Position numbers and translations under genes: made by a program. Shown one piece after another: positions 8,801 to 18,793 of a DNA stretch of 64,000 bases. The notes below the pieces were generated by a model. That model ran no database searches. It was not told the DNA's origin and worked only from the letters and a program-made list of their open reading frames with translations. The number at the start of each line of letters is the position of its first letter. Within the stretch, counting starts at the first letter, position 1. This DNA comes from Salmonella enterica subsp. houtenae serovar Houten. Its GTDB lineage: Bacteria; Pseudomonadota; Gammaproteobacteria; Enterobacterales; Enterobacteriaceae. Location of the stretch: positions 310,001 to 374,000 of the forward strand of contig LS483478.1 in the NCBI GenBank assembly GCA_900478215.1, written 5' to 3'.

Positions 8801-11131
8801 TTAGCGTTTTTTCCCCATTGCGGCTGCCAGCGCATCCATCATGGCGCTGTTACCGGCTGGCTGGGCGTCACGACTGCGCGGTTTCGCCGCTTTTGTCGTC
8901 GGGCGGTTGCCCTGAGTGCGATCGGTACCACTACCGCGGCGGGCGGCGGCTTCGCCGGGCTGCTCGTCCAGACGCATCGTCAGCGCAATACGCTTACGTT
9001 GCAGGTCCACTTCCAGCACTTTCACCTTCACGATGTCGCCGGCTTTCACCACGGTATGCGGATCTTCAACGAACTTATTCGACAAGGAAGAAATATGGAC
9101 CAAACCGTCCTGATGAACGCCGATATCGACAAACGCGCCGAAGTTGGTGACGTTAGTGACCGCTCCTTCCAAAATCATGCCCGGCAGCAGGTCGTTCATG
9201 GTTTCAACACCATCGGCGAACTGCGCGGTTTTAAACTCCGGACGCGGGTCGCGGCCCGGTTTTTCCAGCTCTTTGATGATATCGCTCACGGTCGGCACGC
9301 CGAATTTATCGTCGGTAAAATCGGCGGCCTTGAGGTGACGCAACTCACTGCTGTTGCCCATCAGGTCTTTTAGCGCTTGCTGCGTCGCCGCCAGAATACG
9401 TTCGACAACCGGATAGGCTTCCGGGTGGACGGTAGACGCATCCAGCGGGTTATCGCCATGGTTAATACGCAGGAAGCCCGCGCACTGTTCAAACGCTTTC
9501 GGCCCCAGACGGCTCACTTTCAACAGTTGCTGGCGGTTCTGGAACTGACCGTTTTCATCGCGCCAGGCAACGATATTCTGCGCCATCATGCGCGTTAAGC
9601 CCGCGACGCGGGTTAGCAGCGGCACGGAGGCGGTATTCAAATCGACGCCGACGGCGTTTACGCAGTCTTCGACCACCGCATCCAGTTTGCGGGCCAACTG
9701 GGTCTGGCTGACATCGTGCTGATACTGGCCGACGCCGATCGATTTCGGGTCGATTTTCACCAGTTCAGCCAGCGGGTCCTGGAGACGGCGGGCAATGGAC
9801 ACCGCGCCGCGCAGAGAAACATCCAGATCCGGAAACTCCTGCGCCGCCAGCTCAGACGCGGAATAGACGGACGCTCCGGCTTCGCTGACGATCACTTTCT
9901 GCGCCGTCACGTTCGGGAACTGTTTCTGCACATCGAGATAGAAACGTTCGGTTTCGCGCGAGGCCGTGCCGTTACCAATCGCTACCAGTTCGACGTGGTA
10001 TTTTTCGCACAGTGCGGCGATCACGGTAGCCGCTTTGGCCGCCTGACCGGTATGCGGATAAATGGTATCCGTTGCTACCAGCTTGCCGGTGCCGTCAACG
10101 ACAGCGACTTTTACGCCGGTACGCAGGCCAGGATCAAGGCCCATTGTGGCGCGCAGGCCAGCGGGGGCCGCCATCAGCAGGTCGTGCAGATTACGGGCAA
10201 ACACGTTAATCGCTTCGTCTTCCGCACGCTCACGTACGGTGCCCATCAGTTCGGTTTCGAGGTGCATTAAGACTTTGATACGCCACGTCCAGCTCACTAC
10301 GCCTTTGCGCCAGCTATCCGCCGGGGCGTTATTCAGCCGCAGGCCGAGATGGTCCATGATGATTTGCTCGCAGTAGCTCTCTTTTGGCGGCTCATCAAAC
10401 TGTGGGTCGGCATTGAGCGAAAGTTGCAGAATGCCTTCGTTACGACCGCGGAACATGGCCAGCGCACGGTGAGACGGGACGTTAGCAATTGGCTCATGAT
10501 GGTCGTAATAGTCGCGGAATTTTGCCCCTTCTTCCTCTTTGCCGCTCACGACTGTGGCGACCAGATGGGCGTTCTTCCACAGGTAATCACGCACTTTCGC
10601 CAGCAATGCGGCGTCTTCGGCAAAGCGCTCCATCAGAATGTAGCGTGCGCCATCAAGCGCGGCTTTCGTGTCCGCCACGCCTTTGTCGACATCAATATAC
10701 TTTGCCGCTTCCACGTCAGGATCGTGGGATGGCTTGTTCCAGAGCAGATCGGCCAGCGGCTCAAGGCCGGCTTCTATGGCGATTTGTCCTCGGGTGCGGC
10801 GTTTAGGTTTAAAGGGCAGGTAGAGGTCTTCGAGCTCGGTCTTACTTAACGTAGCGTTGATGGCGTCAGCCAGCTCATCGGTCAGTTTGCCTTGTTCGGA
10901 AATGGACTTGAGGATCGCCTGACGCCTGTCTTCCAGCTCACGCAGATAGCCCAGACGTGTTTCCAGGTTACGCAACTGCGTGTCATCCAGACCGCCGGTG
11001 ATTTCTTTACGATAACGTGCGATAAACGGCACGGTGTTCCCTTCGTCAAGCAGGCGAACGGCAGCTTCAACCTGCCCGGCATGTGCCTGGATTTCACCCG
11101 CAATAATGCGGCAGAAAGAATCATTCATCAT
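8801..11131 (-). CDS. yhgF: Tex-family RNA-binding transcription accessory protein
   Basis: Cytoplasmic protein of 776 residues. Domain order: N-terminal Tex helical region (FIARYRKEITGGLDDTQLR near 35), a YqgF-like RNase H fold in the middle (MGLDPGLRTGVKVAVVD), helix-hairpin-helix motifs (SVPLLTRVAGLTRMMAQNIV), and a C-terminal S1 domain (GMILEGAVTNVTNFGAFVDIG). The tail is basic and low complexity. The start MMNDSF offers two adjacent Met codons. It lies downstream of greB on the same strand. Exact cellular role is not settled for the family. Confidence 0.95.
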   Translation of the reverse strand: MMNDSFCRIIAGEIQAHAGQVEAAVRLLDEGNTVPFIARYRKEITGGLDDTQLRNLETRLGYLRELEDRRQAILKSISEQGKLTDELADAINATLSKTELEDLYLPFKPKRRTRGQIAIEAGLEPLADLLWNKPSHDPDVEAAKYIDVDKGVADTKAALDGARYILMERFAEDAALLAKVRDYLWKNAHLVATVVSGKEEEGAKFRDYYDHHEPIANVPSHRALAMFRGRNEGILQLSLNADPQFDEPPKESYCEQIIMDHLGLRLNNAPADSWRKGVVSWTWRIKVLMHLETELMGTVRERAEDEAINVFARNLHDLLMAAPAGLRATMGLDPGLRTGVKVAVVDGTGKLVATDTIYPHTGQAAKAATVIAALCEKYHVELVAIGNGTASRETERFYLDVQKQFPNVTAQKVIVSEAGASVYSASELAAQEFPDLDVSLRGAVSIARRLQDPLAELVKIDPKSIGVGQYQHDVSQTQLARKLDAVVEDCVNAVGVDLNTASVPLLTRVAGLTRMMAQNIVAWRDENGQFQNRQQLLKVSRLGPKAFEQCAGFLRINHGDNPLDASTVHPEAYPVVERILAATQQALKDLMGNSSELRHLKAADFTDDKFGVPTVSDIIKELEKPGRDPRPEFKTAQFADGVETMNDLLPGMILEGAVTNVTNFGAFVDIGVHQDGLVHISSLSNKFVEDPHTVVKAGDIVKVKVLEVDLQRKRIALTMRLDEQPGEAAARRGSGTDRTQGNRPTTKAAKPRSRDAQPAGNSAMMDALAAAMGKKR

Positions 11132-11180
11132 GGGTTAGCTTCGTCTTCAGGATAAAAATCAGGGGATAGTTATACGGATT

Positions 11181-11200
11181 GGCTGGCAAAAATGCCAGCC
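11181..11200. other. Perfect hairpin between greB and tex
   Basis: ggctggca-aaaa-tgccagcc: an 8 bp perfect stem with a tetraloop in the 98 bp between the greB stop and the tex start. No T-run follows on the minus strand, so it may set the ratio of tex to greB mRNA rather than terminate fully. Confidence 0.5.
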
Positions 11201-11229
11201 ATCAGCGGGGGCTTAGGATTCTTCTTGTC

Positions 11230-11703
11230 TTATTTGGCGTATTCGATCGCGTTGACGTACCAGTTTGCTTCGCCGACAGGGGTGTTAACCACCGCCAGAT
11301 CGCCCACTTCTTTTTTCAGTAGCGCCCGCGCCATCGGCGAATCGATAGAGATGTAATCCTTACGTCCGAAAATTTCATCGTAGCCGACAATGCGGAACTT
11401 CAGCGTATCGCCGTCGTCATTTTCGATTTCCACCCAGGCGCCGAAGAAGACTTTGCCCTCCTGCTGCGGGGAATAATCCACGATTTTGAGATTTTCCATG
11501 CATTTGGTCAGATATCTGACGCGTCTGTCGATCTCACGCAGGCGCTTTTTATTATACTGATAGTCGGCATTCTCGCTGCGGTCGCCCAGACTCGCAGCCC
11601 AGGTCACTTTTTTGGTGACCTCCGGACGCTCTTCACGCCAGAGATAATTGAGCTCTTGTTTGAGTGTTTCGTACCCTTCGCGGGTGATCAGGGGCGTTTT
11701 CAT
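11230..11703 (-). CDS. greB: Transcript cleavage factor GreB
   Basis: Binds the secondary channel of RNA polymerase and stimulates cleavage of backtracked RNA. The 157 residues match the family. N-terminal coiled coil (about 1-75) with acidic tip residues in the DRSENADYQYNKKR segment, then the globular FKBP-like domain. Divergent from ompR. Confidence 0.96.
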   Translation of the reverse strand: MKTPLITREGYETLKQELNYLWREERPEVTKKVTWAASLGDRSENADYQYNKKRLREIDRRVRYLTKCMENLKIVDYSPQQEGKVFFGAWVEIENDDGDTLKFRIVGYDEIFGRKDYISIDSPMARALLKKEVGDLAVVNTPVGEANWYVNAIEYAK

Positions 11704-11928
11704 CTCGTCGATTTACCTTTGCTGTCGATATTGCGCACACGGGGTATAACGTGATCGTCCCGACAGAATAAATAATGGGTTTGCTGATTAATTGTATATT
11801 TAAGCTGCTGTTAAATATGCTTTGTAACAATTTAGCCTGAAATTCATACCAGAATTTGCTGGTGACTCACGTGAGCTTTTTTAAAAATACACACTTACAT
11901 TTGTTGCGAACCTTTGGGAGTACAGACA
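11704..11928 (+). promoter_or_regulatory. greB/ompR divergent promoter region
   Basis: AT-rich 225 bp spacer between divergent greB and ompR. Both promoters must lie here. In E. coli the ompB promoter binds IHF and CRP; I did not identify a convincing exact site. Ahead of ompR a Shine-Dalgarno-like gggag at about 11915-11919 precedes ATG 11929. Confidence 0.5.
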
Positions 11929-12648
11929 ATGCAAGAGAATTATAAGATTCTGGTGGTTGATGACGATATGCGTCTGCGGGCGCTACTGGAACGTTATCTG
12001 ACCGAGCAGGGCTTCCAGGTTCGAAGCGTCGCTAACGCCGAGCAGATGGATCGTCTGCTGACCCGTGAATCTTTCCATCTCATGGTACTGGATTTAATGC
12101 TGCCAGGTGAAGATGGTCTGTCGATTTGTCGCCGCCTGCGTAGTCAAAGTAATCCAATGCCGATCATTATGGTCACGGCGAAGGGTGAAGAGGTTGACCG
12201 TATCGTCGGGCTGGAAATCGGCGCCGATGACTACATTCCTAAACCGTTTAACCCGCGCGAGCTGCTGGCGCGTATCCGCGCCGTGCTGCGTCGTCAGGCA
12301 AACGAACTGCCCGGCGCGCCGTCGCAGGAAGAGGCCGTTATCGCGTTCGGTAAGTTTAAACTGAACCTCGGTACGCGCGAGATGTTCCGTGAAGATGAAC
12401 CGATGCCGCTGACCAGCGGGGAGTTTGCGGTACTGAAAGCGTTAGTCAGCCATCCGCGCGAGCCGCTCTCTCGCGATAAGCTGATGAATCTGGCCCGTGG
12501 CCGCGAGTATTCCGCGATGGAACGTTCCATTGACGTCCAGATCTCCCGCCTGCGCCGTATGGTGGAAGAGGATCCGGCGCATCCGCGTTATATTCAGACC
12601 GTATGGGGTCTGGGCTACGTCTTCGTACCGGACGGTTCTAAAGCATGA
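11929..12648 (+). CDS. ompR: Osmotic stress response regulator OmpR
   Basis: DNA-binding response regulator for porins and, in Salmonella, virulence genes. Starting at MQENYK gives the usual 239 residues; an upstream in-frame ATG at 11914 would add five. Receiver domain: acidic pocket DDD at 11-13, phospho-acceptor Asp55 in MVLDLMLPG, Lys in IPKPF. C-terminal winged helix from about 135. Overlaps envZ by 4 bases (ATGA), so the two are translationally coupled. Confidence 0.98.
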   Translation: MQENYKILVVDDDMRLRALLERYLTEQGFQVRSVANAEQMDRLLTRESFHLMVLDLMLPGEDGLSICRRLRSQSNPMPIIMVTAKGEEVDRIVGLEIGADDYIPKPFNPRELLARIRAVLRRQANELPGAPSQEEAVIAFGKFKLNLGTREMFREDEPMPLTSGEFAVLKALVSHPREPLSRDKLMNLARGREYSAMERSIDVQISRLRRMVEEDPAHPRYIQTVWGLGYVFVPDGSKA

Positions 12649-13997
12649 GGCGAATGCGCTTCTCGCCGCGAAGTTCATTTGCCCGCACGCTGTTGCTCAT
12701 CGTCACCTTGCTGTTCGTCAGCCTGGTGACGACCTATCTGGTGGTGCTGAACTTCGCGATTTTGCCGAGCCTCCAGCAGTTTAATAAGGTTCTGGCTTAC
12801 GAAGTCCGTATGCTGATGACCGATAAGCTGCAACTGGAGGACGGTACGCAGTTAGTCGTGCCTCCTGCGTTTCGCCGGGAAATCTATCGCGAACTGGGGA
12901 TCTCTCTCTACACCAACGAAGCCGCCGAAGAGGCCGGGCTGCGTTGGGCGCAACACTACGAATTCTTAAGCCATCAGATGGCGCAGCAATTAGGCGGCCC
13001 AACGGAAGTGCGCGTTGAGGTCAACAAAAGCTCGCCCGTCGTGTGGCTGAAAACCTGGCTGTCGCCCAATATCTGGGTGCGCGTGCCGCTGACCGAGATT
13101 CATCAGGGCGATTTTTCTCCGCTTTTCCGTTACACGCTGGCGATCATGCTACTGGCGATAGGCGGCGCGTGGCTGTTTATTCGCATACAGAACCGACCGT
13201 TAGTGGATCTTGAACATGCCGCCTTGCAGGTTGGGAAGGGAATTATTCCGCCGCCGCTGCGTGAATATGGCGCCTCTGAGGTGCGCTCTGTGACCCGTGC
13301 GTTTAACCATATGGCAGCCGGCGTGAAACAATTGGCCGATGACCGTACGCTATTGATGGCGGGCGTCAGCCACGACTTACGCACGCCGCTGACTCGCATT
13401 CGTCTGGCGACGGAGATGATGGGCGAGGAAGATGGTTATCTCGCGGAGTCGATCAATAAAGACATCGAAGAGTGTAACGCCATTATCGAACAGTTTATTG
13501 ATTATCTGCGTACTGGTCAGGAAATGCCGATGGAGATGGCAGATCTCAATTCCGTACTGGGTGAGGTGATTGCGGCGGAAAGCGGCTATGAGCGTGAAAT
13601 TAATACTGCGCTTCAGGCAGGCAGCATTCAGGTGAAAATGCACCCGCTCTCTATTAAGCGCGCGGTGGCGAATATGGTGGTCAATGCCGCCCGTTATGGC
13701 AACGGCTGGATTAAGGTCAGCAGCGGCACCGAGTCGCATCGCGCCTGGTTCCAGGTAGAAGATGACGGGCCGGGCATTAAGCCGGAGCAGCGTAAACATC
13801 TGTTCCAGCCTTTTGTGCGCGGCGACAGCGCCCGTAGCACCAGCGGCACAGGGCTGGGGCTGGCGATTGTGCAGCGCATTATCGATAACCATAACGGGAT
13901 GCTGGAGATTGGCACCAGCGAACGTGGCGGATTGTCGATTCGCGCCTGGCTGCCGATTCCTGTGGCTCGCGTCCAGGGGACGACAAAAGAGGCATAA
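12645..13997 (+). CDS. envZ: Osmosensor histidine kinase EnvZ
   Basis: Inner-membrane sensor kinase/phosphatase for OmpR, 450 residues. TM1 about 15-47, periplasmic loop, TM2 about 162-179, HAMP, then the DHp helix with phospho-acceptor His243 in GVSHDLRTPLTR. ATPase motifs: N box VNAARYG, G1 DDGPGI, G2 GTGLGLAI. Ends just before a hairpin that probably terminates ompR-envZ. Confidence 0.98.
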   Translation: MRRMRFSPRSSFARTLLLIVTLLFVSLVTTYLVVLNFAILPSLQQFNKVLAYEVRMLMTDKLQLEDGTQLVVPPAFRREIYRELGISLYTNEAAEEAGLRWAQHYEFLSHQMAQQLGGPTEVRVEVNKSSPVVWLKTWLSPNIWVRVPLTEIHQGDFSPLFRYTLAIMLLAIGGAWLFIRIQNRPLVDLEHAALQVGKGIIPPPLREYGASEVRSVTRAFNHMAAGVKQLADDRTLLMAGVSHDLRTPLTRIRLATEMMGEEDGYLAESINKDIEECNAIIEQFIDYLRTGQEMPMEMADLNSVLGEVIAAESGYEREINTALQAGSIQVKMHPLSIKRAVANMVVNAARYGNGWIKVSSGTESHRAWFQVEDDGPGIKPEQRKHLFQPFVRGDSARSTSGTGLGLAIVQRIIDNHNGMLEIGTSERGGLSIRAWLPIPVARVQGTTKEA

Positions 13998-14025
13998 GAA
14001 AGGGAAGTATTAACCTCCCTTTCTT
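13996..14025 (+). terminator. Putative ompR-envZ terminator
   Basis: A 10 bp stem (aagaaaggga / tccctttctt) begins at the envZ stop codon. The following tract is only partly T-rich. Confidence 0.55.
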
Positions 14026-14030
14026 CTCAA

Positions 14031-14064
14031 CGCCGGATGACGCCGTTCAAAGCCGCCATCCGGC
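14031..14064. repeat. REP-like element between envZ and pckA
   Basis: gccggatgacgccg and cgccatccggc arms make an inverted repeat between the convergent 3' ends of envZ and pckA. Confidence 0.6.
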
Positions 14065-14071
14065 CTGTTCA

Positions 14072-15691
14072 TTACAGCTTCGGTCCAGCGCTAACCAGCG
14101 CTTCGCCTGCCGGGGTATCCGTGTATTTCTCGAAGTTCTCAATGAACAGTTTCGCCAGCGCGGTGGCTTTTTCCTGCCATTGTTCCGGCGACGCGTAGGT
14201 GTTACGCGGGTCGAGAATGCGGGTATCCACGCCAGGCAGTTCAGTTGGGATCGCCAGATCGAACAGCGGCAGGCGGAAGGTTTCCGCGTTATCAAGAGAA
14301 CCGTTCAGAATGGCGTCGATAATCGCGCGCGTATCTTTGATGGAGATACGTTTGCCGGTGCCATTCCAGCCGGTGTTAACCAGATAAGCCTGCGCGCCTG
14401 CCGCCTGCATACGTTTCACCAGCACCTCAGCATACTGCGTCGGGTGCAGCGTCAGGAACGCGGCGCCGAAGCAGGCGGAGAAGGTGGGAGTCGGTTCGGT
14501 GACGCCGCGTTCGGTGCCGGCCAGCTTAGCGGTGAAACCCGACAGGAAGTGGTACTGCGTCTGGTTAGCGGTTAAACGGGAAACCGGCGGCAACACGCCG
14601 AAGGCGTCCGCAGTCAGGAAGATAACCTTAGTGGCGTGACCGGCTTTGGACACTGGCTTAACGATATTATCGATATGATAGATCGGGTAAGAGACGCGGG
14701 TGTTTTCGGTTTTGGAACCATCGTCGAAATCAACGGTGCCGTCTTCGCGCACGGTGACGTTTTCCAGCAGCGCATCACGGCGAATCGCGTGATAAATTTC
14801 TGGCTCTGCTTCTTTCGACAGCTTGATGGTTTTGGCGTAACAACCGCCTTCAAAGTTGAACACGCCGTCGTCATCCCAACCGTGCTCATCATCGCCAATC
14901 AGACGACGTTTCGGGTCGGTGGACAGAGTGGTTTTTCCGGTTCCGGAAAGGCCGAAAAAGACCGCGACATCGCCTTTTTCACCCACGTTGGCGGAGCAGT
15001 GCATTGATGCGATACCTTTTAGCGGCAGCAGGTAGTTCATTACCGAGAACATCCCTTTTTTCATTTCGCCGCCGTACCAGGTGCCGCCAATAAGCTGAAT
15101 ACGTTCAGTCAGGTTGAACGCCACGAAGTTTTCCGAGTTCAGCCCTTGCTCTTTCCACTGCGGGTTGGTGCACTTCGCGCCGTTCATGACAATAAAGTCA
15201 GGTTTGAAGTCCACCAACTCTTCGTCCGTTGGACGAATGAACATATTTTTAACGAAGTGGGCCTGCCAGGCGACTTCCGTAATAAAGCGCACGGAAAGAC
15301 GCGTATCGGCATTGGCGCCGCAGAATGCATCAACAATGAATAAGCGTTTACCGGAAAGCTGATGCGTCACCAGATCTTTCAGGTGTTGCCAGGTTTCCTG
15401 GGAGAGCGGCTTATTATCGTTTTTACCTTTACCCTTATCGGACCACCACAGCGTATCACGCGTGGTGTCGTCGCGAACAATATACTTATCCTTAGGCGAA
15501 CGACCGGTAAAAATACCGGTATCAACGGCAACGGCGCCCAGGTTAGTTAACACGCCACGCTCATAGCCTTCCAGACCAGGATTAAGTTCTTCCTGATAAA
15601 GGGTGTCGTAGCTGGGATTGTAAACGATATCCTGGACGTCATTGATACCATAAGCCTTGAGATCTTGCGGGGTTAAATTGTTAACGCGCAT
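14072..15691 (-). CDS. pckA: Phosphoenolpyruvate carboxykinase (ATP)
   Basis: Converts oxaloacetate and ATP to PEP, CO2 and ADP at the entry of gluconeogenesis; cytoplasmic. 539 residues, the family length. P-loop GLSGTGKTTLS near 248-256, the Lys/His metal-site region (GGTWYGGEMKKGMF), and the kinase-2 type DDEHGWDDDGVFNFEGG. Monocistronic, convergent with envZ; its promoter carries a CRP-like site. Confidence 0.97.
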   Translation of the reverse strand: MRVNNLTPQDLKAYGINDVQDIVYNPSYDTLYQEELNPGLEGYERGVLTNLGAVAVDTGIFTGRSPKDKYIVRDDTTRDTLWWSDKGKGKNDNKPLSQETWQHLKDLVTHQLSGKRLFIVDAFCGANADTRLSVRFITEVAWQAHFVKNMFIRPTDEELVDFKPDFIVMNGAKCTNPQWKEQGLNSENFVAFNLTERIQLIGGTWYGGEMKKGMFSVMNYLLPLKGIASMHCSANVGEKGDVAVFFGLSGTGKTTLSTDPKRRLIGDDEHGWDDDGVFNFEGGCYAKTIKLSKEAEPEIYHAIRRDALLENVTVREDGTVDFDDGSKTENTRVSYPIYHIDNIVKPVSKAGHATKVIFLTADAFGVLPPVSRLTANQTQYHFLSGFTAKLAGTERGVTEPTPTFSACFGAAFLTLHPTQYAEVLVKRMQAAGAQAYLVNTGWNGTGKRISIKDTRAIIDAILNGSLDNAETFRLPLFDLAIPTELPGVDTRILDPRNTYASPEQWQEKATALAKLFIENFEKYTDTPAGEALVSAGPKL

Positions 15692-16070
15692 ATCACTGCT
15701 CCTTAGCCAATATGTATTACCGGAAATAGTAAGGTTTTTTGAGGTTGGTTAACCGCGACAAGGCTCATAGATTTACGTATCTGGACAAAATCACGATTGA
15801 CGAAAAACACTGTGACTCCTGTCACGCAGCGGCGGTTATTATGGCAGGAAACCTACTTTTGTTGTGGAAAATGTTCTGAAAACGTTAAAAGGAAGTGTTT
15901 TTGACCGACATAATGTGACTGTAATCGCATTCACGTAAGAAAATTACGTCACGCCAACATTAACAATATCGATTCACCTCTCTGCGTTTTTTTCTGAATT
16001 ATGCATGACGACGCCTGGCGGTGAAGAGATGATGCAATAATGCGACTTTCTCATCATTCTGGATAACGAC
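15692..16070 (-). promoter_or_regulatory. pckA control region with CRP site; also upstream of yhgE
   Basis: 379 bp between divergent pckA and yhgE, no gene seen. Bases 15811-15826 (TGTGA-ctcctg-TCACG) match the CRP consensus at 9 of 10 half-site positions, fitting known catabolite control of pckA. A second, poor match starts near 15915. The right side must hold the yhgE promoter, which I could not place. Confidence 0.65.
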
Positions 16071-17780
16071 ATGGAGAGTGTAGCGCTTTCACGTACTACT
16101 CGCTGGGGTATGATGCTCACCGGTTTGCTGCAGGGAGTCTTGTGCTACCTGCTGATGGCCTGGCTGGTACCGCAAAATAGCGACTGGCTGTTCTATGGTA
16201 TGCCTGCGACGATAGCGTTGTCGTCAATGCTATTGCTTACCGTGGTCTCTTTTAAACAGGGCGCGCTGTAGGGCTGGCTGGCGCTAATCTTTATGGTAGT
16301 GCTGGCAATGAGCGGCTGGCTGAGATGGCAGGTGGAGGCGGTGGATAAATGGCGCCAGGCCGAGCTCCTCTGGCTGTATGGTCTCCGGCTTGTGTTGATG
16401 GCGATGCTGGTATTACCCTGGATGCAATATCAGTTACATTCGCAAACCGGTTCGGCGCGTTATCCTCAGTTTTATATGCGGTTATGGCATAACGTACTGA
16501 CGTTGTTTATCGCCCTGGCCGCTAACGGACTGTTCTGGCTGGTTCTCCTGCTCTGGAGCGCGCTATTTAAGCTGGTGGGCATCCGCTTTTTTAGCACCCT
16601 TTTCTTTGAAACTGAAGGCGTTATTTATGTGGCCATCGGCCTGATTACGGCGCTGGCGGTCATTCTCGCCCGCACGCAGTCGCGCCTTGTGGCGGCGGTA
16701 CAAAAGCTGCTGACGCTGATCGCGACGGGTTTACTGCCGGTGGTGTCGCTGCTGGCATTGCTGTTTATTGTGACGCTACCCTTTACCGGACTGGCGGCGA
16801 TTTCTGCGCGTGTTTCCGCTGCGGGGCTGTTATCCACGCTGACGCTGATGCTGCTACTCCTCGTAGCGATTGTCAACGAACCGCAAAAGCGCGTATTACC
16901 CTATCCGCGCGCACTACGCGGTATGATTAGCGCCTCGCTTTGCGTTGCCCCGATATATATGCTGCTAGCGGGCTGGGCGTTATGGGTACGCATTCAGCAA
17001 TACGGCTGGACGCCGGATCGTCTGTATGGCGCGCTGACGGTATTTGTCTTGCTGATATGGTCCTTCGGTTATCTGAGCGGTCTGTTACGGCGCGGACGTG
17101 ACCCTGGTGAGCGGCAAGGCAAGGTGATACTGAGCGTCTCTTTGCTAACACTGGTGATATTGCTGCTGCTGGCCTCGCCTGTACTTGATGTCTGGCGTAT
17201 TAGCGTCAACAGTCATATGGCGCGTTACCACAGCGGGAAAATTACGGCGGATCAGGTCAGCCTGTATATGCTGGAGCACAGCGGTAAAACTGGCCAGGAA
17301 GCGCTGAAATCGTTGCTGGATGACGAGACGTTCACGCAGGACATAAAGCGCAAGCGTGAACTGACGACGTTTTTGCAGGGAAATAAGGCCTCCCCGACGG
17401 CGGACGATTTAGCGCGGGTGGTGATGATGGCGCCCGGTAGCCAGAAGCCAGATGCCGCATTTTGGACGTTTGTCAAAGAGCAGAATTATTCGGCCGCTTC
17501 TTGCTTCGAACAGGATGCCTGCGTGCTGGTGAGTCAGGATCTTAACGGTGACGGTCAGCCTGAGCAGGTGCTGTATAATTTTATTGTTGCCGAGAGCCAG
17601 CTCTACGGCTTAAAAGATCGGAAATGGACGCAGATAGCATTCGCCCCATTGCCGGACGGGTTTTCTAAGACGCAACTTTTGCACGCGATTGCCGGGCATC
17701 GGTTAGGCTCAGCTCCCAAAGCCTGGCGCGATATCATCGTTGATGGTAAGCGGCTGGATGTGAACTACTACAACGAGTAA
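16071..17780 (+). pseudogene. yhgE: yhgE (DUF4153-type membrane protein), interrupted by an amber codon
   Basis: One reading frame of 570 codons with an in-frame TAG at 16269-16271 after 66 codons. Downstream the frame continues without a shift (GWLALIFMVVLAMSG) for the remaining 502 codons. The intact protein would have many membrane segments in its first 360 residues and a soluble C-terminal domain holding a calcium-loop-like DLNGDGQPE. A single TGG to TAG change at a Trp codon explains the break. Restart at 16293 would lose the first two membrane segments. Function of the family is unknown. Could be a strain-specific mutation or a sequencing error. Confidence 0.85.
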
Positions 17781-17784
17781 GCTT

Positions 17785-17870
17785 TTTGCCGGATGGCGGC
17801 ATAAATGCCTTATCCGGCCTACAGAGCGGGATGCTGTAGGCCGGATAAGCGCAGCGCCAACAGGCAATGA
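17785..17870. repeat. BIME (two REP units) between yhgE and hslO
   Basis: Two oppositely oriented REP units (ttgccggatggcggc... and ...gtaggccggataagcgcagc) between convergent genes. Confidence 0.8.
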
Positions 17871-17890
17871 CGTTGCCGAATAAGAGGCGA

Positions 17891-18775
17891 TTAGTGAACC
17901 TGTGGATCGGCAGGAGAGGCGTTGTTACGGATCTCCGCGATATCCATCGCATTGAACAGGTAATGATTACCGCAGTAATCGCAGTGCATATCGATTTCGC
18001 CTTCTTCCGCCAGAATGCTGTCCACTTCTTCATCCGGCAATGTTTTCAGCGCGCCCGCGCAACGTTCGCGTGAACAGGTGCATTTGAACTCAACATCTTG
18101 CGGATCGTAGAGCGTGACCTCTTCTTCGTGATACAAACGCCACAGCACGTCATTTGCCGGTAGCGTCAGCAACTCTTCACTTTTAATGGTTTCCGTCAAC
18201 ATGGCCAGATGGTCGAAATCCTGCGCCTGCGCGTTCTGTGCCGGCATCACCTGGAGCAACATTCCACCTGCCGCTGGTTTACCGTCGACATCGCCGGTAC
18301 GGATAAACAGGCGCGTCGGCAACTGCTCGGAGCGCAGGAAGTAATCTTCCAGGCACGCCGCCAGAGTATCGCCTTCCAGACCCACCACGCCCTGATAGCG
18401 TTCCCCTTCTTCCGGAGTAATGGTGATCACCAGATAGCCGTTGCCAACCAGCGTTTTGAGATCCGCATTGTCAGAGATGTCGCCCTGAACGCGGGCCACG
18501 CCGCGCATCTGCTGCTGATTATTGCCATTGATCACCGCCAGGCTTAACGGCCCGTCGCCCTGGAGCTGTACCGTAATGTCACCGGCAAATTTCAGCGTTG
18601 CGGTCAGCAGGCTGGTGGCGACCAGCAGTTCGGCCAGTACGGTTTTCACCGGCTGCGGGTAGTTATGATTGTCGAGGATCTGTTGCAAGGTTTCCGAAAC
18701 GGTCACCAGCTCGCCGCGAACGGCAAAGTTTTCAAACAGATAACGATGTAATTGGTCATGTTGCGGCATAATCAT
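17891..18775 (-). CDS. hslO: Redox-regulated chaperone Hsp33
   Basis: Holdase activated by oxidation of its zinc centre; cytoplasmic. The 294 residues include the C-terminal redox switch with CTCSRERC and CDYCGNHY, the four Zn-binding cysteines. Second gene after hslR, 18 bp apart. Confidence 0.97.
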   Translation of the reverse strand: MIMPQHDQLHRYLFENFAVRGELVTVSETLQQILDNHNYPQPVKTVLAELLVATSLLTATLKFAGDITVQLQGDGPLSLAVINGNNQQQMRGVARVQGDISDNADLKTLVGNGYLVITITPEEGERYQGVVGLEGDTLAACLEDYFLRSEQLPTRLFIRTGDVDGKPAAGGMLLQVMPAQNAQAQDFDHLAMLTETIKSEELLTLPANDVLWRLYHEEEVTLYDPQDVEFKCTCSRERCAGALKTLPDEEVDSILAEEGEIDMHCDYCGNHYLFNAMDIAEIRNNASPADPQVH

Positions 18776-18793
18776 CTCTCTTGCGGGTGACAG

